A stretch of DNA of 64,000 nucleotides from Streptomyces sp. SID12501 (GCF_010550245.1 NZ_JAAGLU010000002.1:186001-250000), one strand, 5' to 3'. Counted from the first letter of the stretch, positions 24,357-34,200 are shown. The notes: generated by a model not told the origin, from the letters alone. Translations and numbers: made by a program.

Positions 24357-25754
24357 CTACCCGGCGGAGCGCAACATCGCGGCCTGCCGCACCAACTTCC
24401 CGTTGGACGTGCGCGGCAACGAATCCAGCAGCCGTACGACCCGGGGCACCTTGTAGTCGGCCAGCCGCTCCCGGCACCACCGCAACAGCTCCTCGGCGGA
24501 AGGCCGCTCGGCACCGGCGGTCACCGCGACATACGCCTCGGTCACGTCCTCGTGGACCAGGACCGCCTGTTCGACGGCCGGGTGCTCGCGGAGTACGTTC
24601 TCCACCTCGGTGAGGTCCACCTTGAGGCCGCCGATGACGACGAGGGAGTCGGCGCGCCCCCGCACCAGTACCGCGCCGTCGGCGTTCAGCGTGGCCCGGT
24701 CCCGGGTGTGGAGCCAGCCGTCGGTGTACTGGGCGCCGCCCGAGTCGAAGAGGTACGGCGACTCGTCGAGGGCGACGTCCAGTTCGCCCCGCGCGACCCG
24801 GACGGACACTCCCGGTGCCGCCCGGCCGACCGAGGGGCGCAGCGTGCCGCCGACGTCGATGGCGACGATGCCGGTCTCCGTGGTCCCGTACGCCTCGCCG
24901 ACCTGGACGCCGTACTGACGCGCGAACCGGGCGGCGACCTGCGGGGGCATGATCTCGCCGCCCGACACCGCGATCCGCAGGTCGGGCAGCGCGGGGGGAT
25001 CGGTGGCGGCGGCGAGCAGTTCGTAGTGCGTCGGTACGCCGAACAGGGCGGTGATCCGGTGCTCCAGCGCGGTCCGCAGCATGTCGCGGGCGGAGACGCG
25101 GGGGGCGAAGACGACGGAGACGCCGGCGGCCAGGGAGTACAGCAGGCCGCCGATCAGACCGAAGCTGTGGGCCGTCGAGCTGAGCAGCAGCAGCCGGTCG
25201 CCCTCGACCGGCATGCCCGGGACGCCGGCGAAGCGGTCCACCTCGGTGGCGAGCGACCGGGCGGTCCTGCCGATCACTTTCGGCCGTCCGGTGGAGCCCG
25301 AGCTGAACTGGACGAGACGGTGTCCGGTGGTGGCCGCGATGCCGGTTCGGCGCCGCTCGGTGACGACCTCGTACTCGGACCGGAAACCGAACGTGGCCCG
25401 GACGTTGGAACCGGCGCTGACCATGAACTGCGGCCGGCAGGACGCGCAGAGCGCCGCCACCTCGGGCGGCTTGAGCCGGAAGTCGAAGAGCAGCACCTGC
25501 GCGCCGAGCCGCCACAGGGCGAGCAGCACCTCGATCTGCGTGAAACTGGGCGGAGTCCGCAGCCCCACGGTGCTGCCCGGCCCGATGCCGTAACCGGCGA
25601 AGACGGCGGCCTGCTTGCCGACCCGCTCACGTAACTCGGCGCGGGTGAGCGTCTCCTGCTGATGCGTCAGATACGGCAGCCGGTCGTCGCGAGCGTCGAA
25701 CGACTTCTGGACCAGGTCGGCGAGATCCGACCCCGGGTCTTCGAGTTCGCCCAT
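24357..25754 (-). CDS. AMP-dependent ligase (465 aa), candidate aryl-loading enzyme
   Basis: A compact adenylating enzyme of benzoate-CoA ligase/arylacid-activating type: VQFSSGSTGRPKV (P-loop, residues 148-160), GEAYGTTETG (A5), DGWLHTRDRA (A7), GGLKVDLTEVE (A8) and SNGKLVRQ (A10 Lys). It sits between the 3,4-AHBA genes and the ACP genes, so the likely job is to activate 3,4-AHBA and transfer it to an ACP as starter for the ketosynthase. This comes from gene order and length, not from a read specificity code. Confidence 0.83.
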   Translation of the reverse strand: MGELEDPGSDLADLVQKSFDARDDRLPYLTHQQETLTRAELRERVGKQAAVFAGYGIGPGSTVGLRTPPSFTQIEVLLALWRLGAQVLLFDFRLKPPEVAALCASCRPQFMVSAGSNVRATFGFRSEYEVVTERRRTGIAATTGHRLVQFSSGSTGRPKVIGRTARSLATEVDRFAGVPGMPVEGDRLLLLSSTAHSFGLIGGLLYSLAAGVSVVFAPRVSARDMLRTALEHRITALFGVPTHYELLAAATDPPALPDLRIAVSGGEIMPPQVAARFARQYGVQVGEAYGTTETGIVAIDVGGTLRPSVGRAAPGVSVRVARGELDVALDESPYLFDSGGAQYTDGWLHTRDRATLNADGAVLVRGRADSLVVIGGLKVDLTEVENVLREHPAVEQAVLVHEDVTEAYVAVTAGAERPSAEELLRWCRERLADYKVPRVVRLLDSLPRTSNGKLVRQAAMLRSAG

Positions 25755-25760
25755 CGGAAC

Positions 25761-26996
25761 TCAGACCTCCTTGCAGAACTCGCCGATGGGCAGGCCCACA
25801 TGGCGCTTGTCGGCGGCCAGATATCCGAGCAGCTCGTCACCCGTCTGCAGCTCGGTGACGTTGAGGACCTTCCCGCCCGGGCCGAGCACCCGTACGTGCC
25901 AGTCGTCCTGCACGGTCAGGCTGACCAGCCGGCCGTCCTCGGCGTGGGTACGGATCTCCAGCAGTGGCCGGGATTCGAGCTTCGCCCGTCCGACGACGAC
26001 GCGGCGGGTGCGCCCGTCGGCGCCGACCGCGAGCAGCGCGCTGCCCGAGCCGACCTCGCTGAGGTAGCTGGTGCGGTTGTCGGGGCCGAGCGTGTACGAG
26101 TGCAGGGCGCCCGCGTTGACCCGGAACGGGCGGGTCGGCATGTAGGGCAGGGGGTGCGTCTCACTGCAGCACAGCACGAACCCGGAGGAGTAGGAGCCGA
26201 CGAGGATGCCCTCGTCCTCCTCGAAGTGCGAGCAGGTGTCCACGCAGACCCGGTCGCCGAGCCCGACGTGCCGGATGCTCTCCACGGTCAGCGTGGACAG
26301 CTCCAGTTGGGGTGTCGTCGCCTCCAACAGGCGTGCCAGCGCGAAGACTTCGTCGGCGCTGCGGGGCGTGAAGAGGATGCCGTCCGAGCCGCGCTCCAGC
26401 ACGTCGAAGACGATGGCCGCCTCTTCCAGGCCGCCGACGACCGTCACGAGCTTGCCCTCGGCCGACTCGGCCGCGGCGAGCACGATCTCCAGCGGGATCT
26501 TGGTCGGGTCGGCGAAGTGGATGACCGTGTACGGCAGCATCATGGCGCCCGCGCACGACAGCTGGAGGGTGCGGTCGTCCCGTACGTCGATGAACCCGGA
26601 GACCGGTGTGCCACCGGCGCCTCCGGCACGGGTGCCGGCACGGTGGTCGGCGGCGAGGGCGTCCAGCTCGTCCTGCGTGGCGAACTTCCGCAGGAGCACG
26701 TCGATTCCGGTGCCGGAGGGCGAAGTGCCGCTGCTGGACGGGGACTTGGCTTCCCTGTCGCCGGCCTTCGCCTCCTTGTCGCCGGACTTCTTCACGGCGG
26801 CCGGTGTCGGTGTCGGAGCCGGAGCCGGTTCGCCGCCCTCGGAGACCAGCACCCGGGTGACGGTCGGGGGCAGGGTCCCGAGCAGCTCGGCGTCGGCGGA
26901 CACAACACCCGCCATCCGGGCGTGGATTGCCGCGTCCACCACCGCCTGGAGCTGCGGACGGGGGACCTCACGCAGGTCGATCCATGCGAACCTCAT
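25761..26996 (-). CDS. DHQ synthase II-like enzyme, GriH type (3,4-AHBA synthase)
   Basis: A 411-aa member of the archaeal-type 3-dehydroquinate synthase family: N-terminal FAWIDLREV, SGFIDVRDDRTLQ, DTCSHFEEDEGILVGSYSSG and YLSEVGSGSALLAV, with RPFRVNAGALHSY. In grixazone biosynthesis GriH converts the C7 product of GriI to 3-amino-4-hydroxybenzoate, and pairing with a GriI homologue by ATGA (26993-26996) makes that role very likely. Residues about 56-96 are an extra Pro/Thr/Lys/Ser-rich insert (PAPAPTPTP and following) in the otherwise normal N-terminal domain, perhaps a flexible loop. Confidence 0.85.
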   Translation of the reverse strand: MRFAWIDLREVPRPQLQAVVDAAIHARMAGVVSADAELLGTLPPTVTRVLVSEGGEPAPAPTPTPAAVKKSGDKEAKAGDREAKSPSSSGTSPSGTGIDVLLRKFATQDELDALAADHRAGTRAGGAGGTPVSGFIDVRDDRTLQLSCAGAMMLPYTVIHFADPTKIPLEIVLAAAESAEGKLVTVVGGLEEAAIVFDVLERGSDGILFTPRSADEVFALARLLEATTPQLELSTLTVESIRHVGLGDRVCVDTCSHFEEDEGILVGSYSSGFVLCCSETHPLPYMPTRPFRVNAGALHSYTLGPDNRTSYLSEVGSGSALLAVGADGRTRRVVVGRAKLESRPLLEIRTHAEDGRLVSLTVQDDWHVRVLGPGGKVLNVTELQTGDELLGYLAADKRHVGLPIGEFCKEV

Positions 26997-27829
26997 GCCA
27001 CTCCTGCCACGATCGTCGAGTAGTTGGCCATGCGTATGTCATCCCTGATGCCGTCGTTGCCGATGCCGGTGTTCCCGCCGTGCACGACCACCGAGAGCCG
27101 GGACACCAGTGCGGCGGGCGTCGGGGAGGAGAAGATCCGGCGGCCGACGGCCAGGCCCCGGCAGCCGGCGGCCATCACCGCCGTGCCGTATGCGACGAGG
27201 TCGGAGCCGTCCGGTGGACCGCCGGCCGCGAGGACGGGGATGGGACTGTTCGCCACCACCTCGGCCATGCGCTCGATCGGCAGGGCGACGGAGGTCTTCA
27301 CCATGTCCGCGCCCAGGTCGGCGGCGACGTTGGCCACGTGGGAGAGGAGGGCCGGGTCGTGCGGGTCCTCGATCCGGGGGCCGCGCGGATACACCATCGC
27401 GATCAGGGGCATGCCCCACGCGTCGCAGGAACGGGCCACCGCCCCCAGATCGGCCAGTTGCCGTGCCTCGGTGTCCGACCCGATGTTCACATGCACGCTG
27501 ACCGCGTCCGCGCCGAGCGTCAGCGCCTCCTCGACATCGGCGACCAGCACCTTGGCGTGGACGTCGGCGGAGCAGGAGGTGCTGGCGCTCAGGTGCACCA
27601 CCAGCGCGCAGCTCTTCAGGATGTCCGGCGCGAAGGCACGGGCGCGCCCCTTGTGGACGATGATCCCGTCGGCTCCGCCGGCCACCAACGCCCGCAGCAG
27701 GTCGTCCCACTTGTCGGCGGGGACGATAGGACCGTCCGAGACGCTGTGGTCGAGCGGGACGAGCAGATGCCGGCCGTCACCCGCGAGCGAAAGTCTTCTC
27801 AAGCGTAATTGCTTGCCCGTTTTCAGCAT
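26993..27829 (-). CDS. DhnA-type class I aldolase, GriI type
   Basis: A 278-aa TIM-barrel aldolase with PLDHSVSDGP (Asp27), YPRG (Tyr147 region) and the Schiff-base lysine Lys178 in GADMVKTS. GriI homologues condense aspartate-4-semialdehyde with dihydroxyacetone phosphate to the C7 precursor of 3,4-AHBA; the GriH-type gene follows by ATGA. It is the first gene of the long leftward operon. Codon 8 is TTA, the rare leucine codon read by the bldA tRNA, so expression of the whole pathway is probably tied to development. Confidence 0.88.
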   Translation of the reverse strand: MLKTGKQLRLRRLSLAGDGRHLLVPLDHSVSDGPIVPADKWDDLLRALVAGGADGIIVHKGRARAFAPDILKSCALVVHLSASTSCSADVHAKVLVADVEEALTLGADAVSVHVNIGSDTEARQLADLGAVARSCDAWGMPLIAMVYPRGPRIEDPHDPALLSHVANVAADLGADMVKTSVALPIERMAEVVANSPIPVLAAGGPPDGSDLVAYGTAVMAAGCRGLAVGRRIFSSPTPAALVSRLSVVVHGGNTGIGNDGIRDDIRMANYSTIVAGVA

Positions 27830-28148
27830 GGGAATTGTGATTCTCCGTGTCCGAAAATCGATGGTTGTAGAACTTTCAAGTTAAGCGGTCATGAGCATTC
27901 TCGTGTGACTGCCGGTTGGCAAGATGTAACCGTCGGTAAATATTTATACAGCTCACTGCATGATTATTGACAGGGAATTGACAGCTTGCGTGGGGTTGAC
28001 TGCGCCTGGGCGTACTATTCGCGCGCTCTATGCGCGTTGGGGCGTTCTGCCCCCCGGCTGCGAATGAGCTTCTTGTCGAAATTGAATTTCGATGATTAGG
28101 GTGACTCCCCTTCCTGCTTTTCCGCTCAGGATTCGGAAGTGACCCCCC
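27830..28148. promoter_or_regulatory. Divergent promoter region of the biosynthetic cluster
   Basis: 319 bp between the aldolase (leftward) and the MFS gene (rightward), clearly more AT-rich than its surroundings. Leftward, TATAAATA-like sequence (around 27942-27952) could be a -10. Rightward, TTGTCG (28073) and TAGGGT (28097) are 18 bp apart and could drive the MFS gene. ACCGTCGGT near 27928 is a partial palindrome. Exact promoters are not certain. Confidence 0.55.
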
Positions 28149-29513
28149 ATGCCCGAATTACCTACACTGCACGCGTCCCCACCGCGCACAGCGAAGACCG
28201 AGGCCCCGAAGGTCGCCGTCGCGAGCCTGGTCGGCACGACGATCGAGTACTACGACTTCGCCGTGTACGGCACCGCCTCCGCACTCGTCCTCGGCCCCGC
28301 CTTCTTCCCCTCCGGCAACGCGACCCTCTCCTCCCTGGCCGCGTTCCTCACCTTCGCCGCGGCCTTCCTCTCCCGCCCTCTCGGCGTCGTCCTGTTCGGC
28401 ACGATCGGCGACCGGCTGGGCCGAAGACAGGCCCTGGTCGTCTCCCTGCTGCTGATGGGCGTGGCCACGGTCGGCGTCGGCCTGCTGCCCACGTACGAGA
28501 CCGCCGGAATCCTCGCCCCCGTACTGCTGGTGACGCTCCGGCTGCTCCAGGGCGTCAGCATGGGCGGCGAGTGGGGCGGCGCGGTGCTGCTCGCCGCCGA
28601 ACACGCGCCCCCCGGCCGCCGCGCGCTGTACGCGTCCATCCCGAACATCGGCCCCTCGCTCGGCTTTCTCCTGTCCACCGCGGTCATCCTGCCCACCCTG
28701 AACATCGTGGGCATGGAGGGCTTCACCGACTGGGCCTGGCGCATCCCGTTCCTGCTCAGCACCGTCCTCGTCGTGGTCGGGCTGTGGGTGCGTGCGACGG
28801 TCTCCGAGTCCCCGGTCTTCAAGGCCACGGCGCGGGCACGGGAGTCGGAATCGGTAGCGGTGCCGGAGTCCGAGTCGGTATCGGTGGCGGTGTCGGCGCC
28901 CCGGTTCCCGCTGGGTGAGATCCTCAGGCAGTACCCCCGCCGGCTGCTGCTCGGCACCGGCGCGGCGATCGGCGGCTCGGCCGTCTACTACCTGACGATC
29001 GTCTACAGCCTCTCGTACGGTCCGCAGGAACTCGGCATCCCCCGGAACACGATGCTGACCGCCGCGAGTATCGGCGCGGCGGCCGGAATCGCCATCACCC
29101 TCCCGGTCGCCAGACTGTCCGACCGGATCGGCCGCCGCCCGCTGATGCTGGCCGGAGCCGCCGGCTGCGTGGTGTGGGCGGTGCCGATGTACGCCTCGCT
29201 CAGCTCACGCAACGGGCTGGTGATCACCGGCGCCTACACGGTCGGCCTGATGTTCCTCGCGCTGATGTTCTCCCCGGTGGCGGCCTTCCTCCCGGAGCTG
29301 TTCCCGGCCAGGCTGCGCTACACCGGTGCCTCCGCCGCCTTCATCCTCGCCAACACCCTCGGCGGCGGGTTCGCCCCGTCCATCGCCACCTGGCTGAACA
29401 GCCACTGGGAATCCCCCCTCGTCCTCGGCTTCTACACCGGCGGCCTCTGTCTGGTGAGCCTTCTGTGCCTGCTGGCGCTGCCGGAGACCCGAGATCACGA
29501 GTTCGATGCCTGA
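28149..29513 (+). CDS. MFS transporter, metabolite:H+ symporter (MHS) type
   Basis: A 454-aa, 12-TM protein with ASLVGTTIEYYDFAVYG in the first helix and FGTIGDRLGRR as motif A. QGVSMGGEWGGAVLL is the MHS signature of ProP/ShiA/aromatic-acid carriers. It is divergent from the 3,4-AHBA operon, so a role in moving an aromatic acid or precursor is plausible. Codon 4 is TTA (bldA). The cytoplasmic loop between TM6 and TM7 contains a hexanucleotide-derived tract (RESESVAVPESESVSVAV). Only a weak ribosome site (GGAAG) precedes the ATG. Confidence 0.85.
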   Translation: MPELPTLHASPPRTAKTEAPKVAVASLVGTTIEYYDFAVYGTASALVLGPAFFPSGNATLSSLAAFLTFAAAFLSRPLGVVLFGTIGDRLGRRQALVVSLLLMGVATVGVGLLPTYETAGILAPVLLVTLRLLQGVSMGGEWGGAVLLAAEHAPPGRRALYASIPNIGPSLGFLLSTAVILPTLNIVGMEGFTDWAWRIPFLLSTVLVVVGLWVRATVSESPVFKATARARESESVAVPESESVSVAVSAPRFPLGEILRQYPRRLLLGTGAAIGGSAVYYLTIVYSLSYGPQELGIPRNTMLTAASIGAAAGIAITLPVARLSDRIGRRPLMLAGAAGCVVWAVPMYASLSSRNGLVITGAYTVGLMFLALMFSPVAAFLPELFPARLRYTGASAAFILANTLGGGFAPSIATWLNSHWESPLVLGFYTGGLCLVSLLCLLALPETRDHEFDA

Positions 29514-29520
29514 CACGTCA

Positions 29521-29540
29521 GCTTCCGTCTGACGGAAAGC
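29521..29540 (+). terminator. Possible weak terminator after the MFS gene
   Basis: gcttccgtc/gacggaaagc can pair as a 9-bp stem with one bulged A, 8 bases after the stop. No clear T-run. A second small hairpin, ATTGCT-CGA-AGCAAT, lies at 29556-29570. Confidence 0.35.
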
Positions 29541-29706
29541 GCGTCGTCAATGGGTATTGCTCGAAGCAATAAAATGTACTACCAGGAACAAAACTCCCTC
29601 TCGGTGAATGCTCACTGCGGGCGCGGTGTTCCGATGTGTGCTCTGGTCTGAGCCGACGTGAGGCGCGAAATGCTCACGGAATCACGCTCGGGCCAGGAGT
29701 TTCCGA

Positions 29707-30645
29707 TTGGCTACTCACCGTTATGAATCCCGGTCCGCGCGATACGGGTTGGTGATGGCAGCACTGGGTCTGATGACCGCCGGGGCGGCAATATCCGCCC
29801 CGGCGGCATCGGCCGCCGTCTCGACCGCCGCCCTTCGTGGTGCTGATTCCGGGCGATGTCTGGATGTCCCCGGTGGAAAGACCGAGAACGGCACCGAACT
29901 CACCCTGTGGGACTGCAACGGGGGCAGCAACCAGCAGTGGTCGTACGACACCGGGACCAAAGCGTTGGGCGTTTACGGAAACAAATGCCTGGACAGTGAG
30001 AGCGGCAGCGCGGTCAACGGCGTGGCCGTGCTCATACGGGACTGCACGGGCGGCGCCACCCAGCAGTGGGACGTCGTGTCCGGAGGGACCGTCAAGAACG
30101 TCGGCCTGGGCCTTTGCCTGGACGCGGCCGAGCTGGGCGTCGCGAACGGGACCCCGGTCCAGCTGTAGTCCTGCAACGGTGGCGGAAACCAGCAGTGGAG
30201 CGGAATCACACCCGCCGCACCTGCCGACACGACGGGGATGACGTCGTTGGAGAAGCAGGTGTTCGACAACGTCAACGCGCAACGGACCGCCAACGGTTGC
30301 GCGGCCCTGGTGGTCGACGCGAGCCTGCAGAAGGCCGCCCACGACTATGCGGCCGAGATGGTGCGCACCCACAACTTCTCGCACACTTCGGCGAGCGGAA
30401 AGAGCCCCACCGACCGGGTCAAGGACGCCGGATACACCCGGGGTGGCGTCGGCGAGAACATCGCGATGGGTTTCGAGGGCGATCCGAACGGCGTGGTCAA
30501 CAACGCGACCTACGGGTGGATGAGCAGTTCCGGCCATCGCGCGAACATCCTCAATTGCGGCTACACCAGGACCGGTGTGGGATACGACTCGGGGAACATC
30601 GACCCGAACTACGCCGACGGTTCCTGGGTGCAGGTATTCGGCTGA
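29707..30645 (+). pseudogene. Secreted ricin-type lectin/CAP-domain protein interrupted by an in-frame amber codon
   Basis: TTG 29707 follows AGGAG at 8 bases. A signal peptide (SARYGLVMAALGLMTAGAAI) leads into a ricin-B lectin domain with repeated QQW blocks (GGSNQQWSYD, GGATQQWDV). At 30166 a TAG stands where the fold expects Trp (VQL-stop-SCNGGGNQQW), a single TGG-to-TAG change. The same frame then runs on for 159 codons, completing the lectin and giving a CAP/SCP domain (HTHNFSHTSASGK-like region, GVGENIAMG, SSGHRANIL) to 30645. Either it is a recent pseudogene or makes only the 153-aa lectin part; readthrough is not excluded. Confidence 0.85.
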
Positions 30646-31232
30646 TACCGATGTTGATACCGATGTTGATGTTGATGTCGATGTGAGGTGACCGGGCCGC
30701 CGATGCCTTTCCGACGGTGGCCCGGCAGGTGCGTGCCGCGCATCCCACGAAGGCCGCTCCGCCCACCGTCGTGGTCGTGCTTCTCCTGGGTTCGTCCGCA
30801 TCCCGGTCATTGGGCGATGAGACCCGCTGCCGAGGCGAGCCACTGGGTGGCGGCCGGCGCGGCGACCGCCAGTGTCGTGACCCGTGCCAGGTGCAGGTTC
30901 GTTCGCCCTCCGCGCTGTGGTGCCTTCGCCATGTCCGACTCTCCTGCCGTCCGTGTCGCCCCGCGCACTCTCCGCGGGGCCCGGTAGCCCACTCTGCTGC
31001 CCCGGAGGGCAGCACCGCCTCGGCCGAACGGCCGGAACCCGCAGACCGGAACCGCCCCTGTACTGGCCGAACGGCGGAGGCGGGGATCGTGCCGAGGGGC
31101 GCCCACCGACCTCTCGTCGGAAACACGTCGAACGTATTTCCAACCCGACGCCACCCCCGTCCGTCTCTAGGCGCGAGCCGTCGGGAGTACGTGCGACGGC
31201 TCCTGTCCGATGTCGAAGTGTCAGGAGTTCAG
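30646..31232. other. Gap with a degenerate TTGATG tract and a small leftward ORF
   Basis: Just after the CAP stop is an array of gttgat/gatacc hexamers (about 30648-30684). Apart from the small gene at 30807-30932 I see no convincing coding sequence or hairpin. The last 100 bp should hold the promoter of the protease at 31233; no clear -35/-10 pair stands out. Confidence 0.5.
30807..30932 (-). CDS. Putative 41-aa peptide with a strong ribosome-binding site
   Basis: Begins MAKAPQRGGRTNLHLARVTT: a basic N-terminal half of 18 residues, then a hydrophobic stretch (LAVAAPAATQWLASAAGLIA) to the end. AGGAG lies 8 bases before the ATG, a good site in a stretch otherwise empty of genes. It could be a small membrane-active or anchored peptide. 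No family recognised; coding status rests on the ribosome site and amphipathic pattern. Confidence 0.4.
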   Translation of the reverse strand: MAKAPQRGGRTNLHLARVTTLAVAAPAATQWLASAAGLIAQ

Positions 31233-34200
31233 GTGGAGTTGCGCGCGAGACCAACACGTGCGGTCGTGGCGGCGGGGGTGGCCTCTACGGCTCTTCTGCT
31301 GGCCGGTGTCCCGGGTGCGGAGGCCCAGGACACGACCGGCGCCGGTACGGTCAGGACCGCCGAGACGTCCACGGCGGCCGAGTCTGCCAAGGCGTCCGAG
31401 GCGTCCGAGGCGTCCGAAGCGTTCGGTGCGGCCAGGGTGGCGAAGACGGTGACCCTGGTGACGGGTGACCGGGTCATGATGGACGGCGCCGGAAAGGTCA
31501 CCGGCATCGTCCGGGCCGAGGGCCGGGAGAAGGTGGCGTTCTCCGTCCAGGTGGTAGCCGGACACACCCGGGTGGTGCCCGGTGACGCCGAACTCCTCTT
31601 GGCGCGGGGCGGGTTGGATGCCCGGCTGTTCGACGTGACCCAGCTGGTCGCCGACGGCTATGACGACGCGGGCCGTGGTGACGTACCGCTGATCGTCACC
31701 TTCAAGGGGAAGAAGGCGCCCTCGATGTCCCCGTTCACCGGGGCCGGGGCGAAGGTCGGCCGGGCGTTGCCGGTGGTCAACGGCAAGGCGATACGGCCGG
31801 TGAAGAAGCGCGGCGCCGACTTCTGGAACGCCGTGACCGGCACCGGCCAACAGGCTGACGGGGCAACGGAGTTCACCGCCTCCACCGCCATCGAGAAGCT
31901 GTGGCTGGACGGTCGGCGCAAGGCCAGCCTCGACAAGAGCGTGCCGCAGATCGGCGCGCCGGCGGCCTGGGCGGCCGGTTACGACGGCACCGGCGTAAAG
32001 GTCGCCGTCCTCGACACGGGGGTCGACACCACGCACCCCGACCTGGCGAGCCAGGTGGTCGCCGAGCAGGACTTCAGCGGATCGTCCGGCACCGGCGACA
32101 AGTTCGGCCACGGCACGCATGTGGCGTCCACCGTGGCCGGTACGGGCGCCAAGGCGGGCGGTAAGTACAAGGGCGTCGCCCCGGGCGCGAAGATCCTGAA
32201 CGGGAAGGTTCTCGACGACAGCGGCTTCGGCAGCGATTCCGGGATCATCGCGGGCATGGAGTGGGCGGTGGCGCAGGGCGCCGCGGTCGTCAACCTGAGC
32301 CTCGGCGGTGAGGACATGCCTGGTATCGACCCGATGGAGGAGACCGTCAACCGGCTCTCCGCCGAGTCCGACACCCTCTTCGTCATCGCGGCCGGCAACG
32401 CGGGCGAGGGCGGCGAGAGCACGGTCGGCTCGCCCGGCAGCGCGGACGCCGCGCTCACCGTCGGCGCGGTCGACAAGGCCGACGCTCTCGCCGACTTCTC
32501 CAGCCGTGGCCCGCGCTTCGGTGACGGCGGGGTCAAGCCGGACCTGACCGCGCCCGGTGTCGCCATCACGGCCGCCGGGGCCTCGGGCAGCGTCCTGGAG
32601 GCCGAGTACCCCTCCGACATACCCGGCTATCTCACCCTCGACGGCACCTCCATGGCGACTCCGCACGTCGCGGGCGCCGCCGCACTCCTCGCCCAGCAGC
32701 ACCCCGACTGGACCGGCGAGCGCCTCAAGGCCGTCCTCACCGGCTCGGCCAAGCCGGGCTCGTACAGCTCCTTCCAGCAGGGCACCGGGCGCACCGACCT
32801 GGTCCGGGCCCTGGACCAGAGCGTCGTCACCGAGCAGCAGCCGCTCGACTTCGGTCTCCAGCAGTGGCCGCACGGCGACGACACCCCGACGACCAAGCAG
32901 GTGACGTACCGCAACCTCGGTACCGAGCCGGTCACCCTGGACCTGTCCGTCGACGCCCTCTCGGTGGACGGCAAGCCCGCCGTCGAGGGCATGTTCGCCG
33001 TGTCGCCGCAGCGGGTCACCGTCCCGGCGGGCGGTACGGCGAGTGCCTCCGTCACCGCCGACACCCGAGTCGGCGGCGTCGACGGCTCCTTCGGCGGCTC
33101 GGTACAGGCCACCTCGACCGACGGCAAGGTCCAGGTACGCACCGCCGTCGGCGTCGAGCGCGAGGTCGAGTCGTACAGCCTGACCCTCAAGCACCTCGAC
33201 GAGAACGGCGCGCCGACCGGCGACGCCGCCACCTCCGTCTCCGACCTCGGCAGCGACTTCTACGCCGACTACGCCGACGAGCAGGACGGCGAGCTGACGG
33301 TGCGGCTGCCCAAGGGCGACTACGCGCTCAACGGGGTGATCCACCCGTCGTACGAATCCGCCACCCACGCCATCCTGGTGCAGCCGAAGCTGACCCTGGA
33401 CCGGGACACCACCGTCACGGTCGACGCCCGGAAGACGCGGCCGGTCGCGGTCACCGTGCCCGACGCGGCGGCGAAGAACACCGAGGCCACGGCCTACTTC
33501 AGCTACGCCCGCGGCGAGGGTCTGCGCCCGGGCAGAATGGAGTTCATCCTGCCCACTTTCATGGGCACGACCTTCGGACAGCTCGGCCCCGAGCCGTCCG
33601 CCGGCCAGGCGTCCGCAGTGTTCGCCGGCGACTGGACCCGCGAGGACGCCGAGGGCCGGCCGGTCACCTACCACCTGGGCTGGAACCGCCCCGGCGGCCT
33701 GGACGGCTTCGCCGCCGAGGTGCGGAAGAACCAGCTCGCCAAGGTCGACGTGCAGGTCGGCGTGCCCGTCGCGGGGAGGCGTGTCCAGTTCGAGGTGTCG
33801 CCGCACACCCCCGACGGCGATCTGATCCTCACCGACCACGACCTGCGGGGCGACCTGCCGCTGCGCACCACGGACTACGTCCTCGACAACGACGTCAAGT
33901 GGTCCTTCCGCACCTGGCAGATGGTCGGCGAGGGCCACGACTCGCGCTCCGAGACCTTCCTGATGCGGATGCCGAGGACCTGGCAGGCCGGACACACCTA
34001 CACCGAGCGGTTCAACGTCGGTGTCTTCGGACCGGTCCTGCCCGCCGCGGGCGACCTCGGGCCGGAGCGGGGACTCCCCGGTGTCGTGCGGTACGGGAAC
34101 GTCATCAGGGCGTTTACGCCGCAGTTCGGAGACGGCGCCGGACACTGGGGCCTCAGCGACTACACCTCGGTGACCAGCTCGCTCCAGGCGGACGGCAAGG

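Noticed and set aside
27914..27923. AdpA-like site TGGCAAGATG
   Set aside because: Misses two consensus positions; a single weak match in AT-rich DNA is not evidence.
27967..28018. TTGACA/TTGACT boxes (27967, 27978, 27996) with TACTAT (28013) as a promoter
   Set aside because: Spacings are 40, 29 and 11 bp; none is near 17, so no valid pair.
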